Below, piece after piece: positions 16,065 to 16,847 of a stretch of 16,847 nucleotides of DNA; the stretch's first letter is position 1, and each line of letters starts with the position of its first letter. The stretch lies in assembly GCA_945965245.1 (NCBI GenBank), contig CAMFNC010000247.1, positions 1 through 16,847 on the forward strand, given 5' to 3'. This DNA comes from an uncultured Porphyromonas sp. (GTDB lineage: Bacteria; Bacteroidota; Bacteroidia; Bacteroidales; Porphyromonadaceae). Under the pieces are notes generated by a model. The model searched no databases and was not told the DNA's origin. It saw nothing but the letters and a program-made list of their open reading frames with translations. The position numbers were made by a program, and so were the translations under genes.

Positions 16065-16847
16065 ATGAAAAAATATATTTTATCTCACCTTATTTGCACG
16101 ACTCTATTGCTTGCCATAACAGCCTTTGTGCATACCGAGGTTTATGCCCAAGAAGGAACTGCCGATAATTTGCAATTGATCCATAAGGTAGATACGGCAC
16201 AATCTGCCGATGCTCAAGTTGCTGATATTGCACCGGTTGATATAACCCAAGACCCCATGCAACTCTATAATGCCAAGCAGTATGAAATGGCTGCCCGGCT
16301 GTATGAACATCTTTTGGCTCAGCAGGGAACTCATGCCGGATATTACTATAATTTGGGTAATTGCTATTATAAGATGAATAAACTAGGTCTTGCCATATTG
16401 AATTACGAACGAGCCTTGCGGATTACACCCATGGATCGCGAGGTGAAGAATAATCTTCGTATGGCACAACTCAAGACCATAGACCGTGTGGCTGATAATC
16501 AAACTTTTGTTAATCGCATTTGGCATCGGACGGCTTGTTTGATGCCTTTGCCTATGATTAACGCGTTGGCCATTGTTCTCTTTATCGCTTTTCTTTTCTT
16601 TGTCAATGCTTTCTTTTTTGTACGACAGGGAAAATATAAACGTATCCATTTTTATTTGGCTATATCGGCTTTATTGATTTGTGCAATTTTCAGTGCGATG
16701 GCATTGCATGCGAAGAACTACTATCGCAGTGGTGCCTCCGAGGCAGTGGTTATGCAGTCTGAAGTGGCTGTGCGCAGCACACCTTCTGCCGGTGGGGTTT
16801 TGCTTTTCAATCTGCATGAGGGTACCAAAGTACGCATTACGGGCGAT
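16065..16847 (+). CDS. batE: Bat protein E, TPR/SH3-like membrane protein, partial
   Basis: An open frame of 261 codons that runs off the window end without a stop. It starts at ATG 16065, 18 bases after batD, with a signal peptide (MKKYILSHLICTTLLLAITA to VYAQ). A TPR region covers about 62-135 (QLYNAKQYEMAARLYEHLL; YYYNLGNCYYKMNKLGLAILNYERAL). Two membrane spans follow at about 164-186 and 194-214, then the start of a small beta domain resembling a bacterial SH3 domain (about 225 onward: EAVVMQSEVAVRSTPS, then LHEGTKVRITGD). This order is the BatE architecture: exported TPR, two spans and an SH3-like end. The TPR part should face the periplasm. Probably only a short C-terminal piece is missing, because the family is not much longer than this. 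Confidence 0.9.
   Translation, partial: MKKYILSHLICTTLLLAITAFVHTEVYAQEGTADNLQLIHKVDTAQSADAQVADIAPVDITQDPMQLYNAKQYEMAARLYEHLLAQQGTHAGYYYNLGNCYYKMNKLGLAILNYERALRITPMDREVKNNLRMAQLKTIDRVADNQTFVNRIWHRTACLMPLPMINALAIVLFIAFLFFVNAFFFVRQGKYKRIHFYLAISALLICAIFSAMALHAKNYYRSGASEAVVMQSEVAVRSTPSAGGVLLFNLHEGTKVRITGD

Overview
The window reads as chromosomal DNA of a Bacteroidales-type member of the Bacteroidota. Every gene lies on the + strand. Four things support this placement: a complete Bat (Bacteroides aerotolerance) locus; a GLPGLI-family secreted protein beside a carboxypeptidase-regulatory/plug/barrel outer-membrane protein; start sites that mostly lack Shine-Dalgarno sequences; and TAnnTTTG-type -7 boxes, the signature of the Bacteroidota housekeeping sigma factor. 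The genus cannot be fixed by reading alone.

Region 1 (1-3604) is AT-rich and accessory-looking. A non-coding leader carries a hairpin. It is followed by a secreted GLPGLI-family protein and, 21 bases on, a TonB-receptor-like outer-membrane beta-barrel protein. Region 2 (3605-8491) follows a 207-base spacer holding a probable promoter. It contains nspC (carboxynorspermidine/carboxyspermidine decarboxylase), ftsY (SRP receptor), rimO (ribosomal protein S12 methylthiotransferase, overlapping ftsY by 4 bases) and a membrane protein with two HU-like domains, one membrane span and a C-terminal LysM domain. The small gaps suggest one transcript.

Region 3 (8492-16847) is the Bat locus, preceded by a second TATCTTTG box. 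The order is a MoxR AAA+ ATPase, a DUF58 protein, an unnamed BatD-like/DUF4381-like membrane protein, batA, batB, batC, batD and batE (cut by the window end). Most junctions overlap or are separated by a few bases, so translation is probably coupled. The MoxR ATPase is expected to act with the VWA-fold proteins (DUF58, BatA, BatB). The TPR proteins (BatC, BatE) and Ig-like membrane proteins (BatD and the unnamed gene) probably form the periplasmic and membrane scaffold. The locus looks built from duplicated modules: BatA/BatB, BatC/BatE, and the unnamed protein/BatD.

The points most worth a second look are the membrane-anchored HU-HU-LysM protein, the shared C-terminal domain of the unnamed Bat-locus protein and BatD, and the GLPGLI/barrel pair with its leader hairpin. 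No tRNA, rRNA, CRISPR array, transposase or prophage gene was seen.
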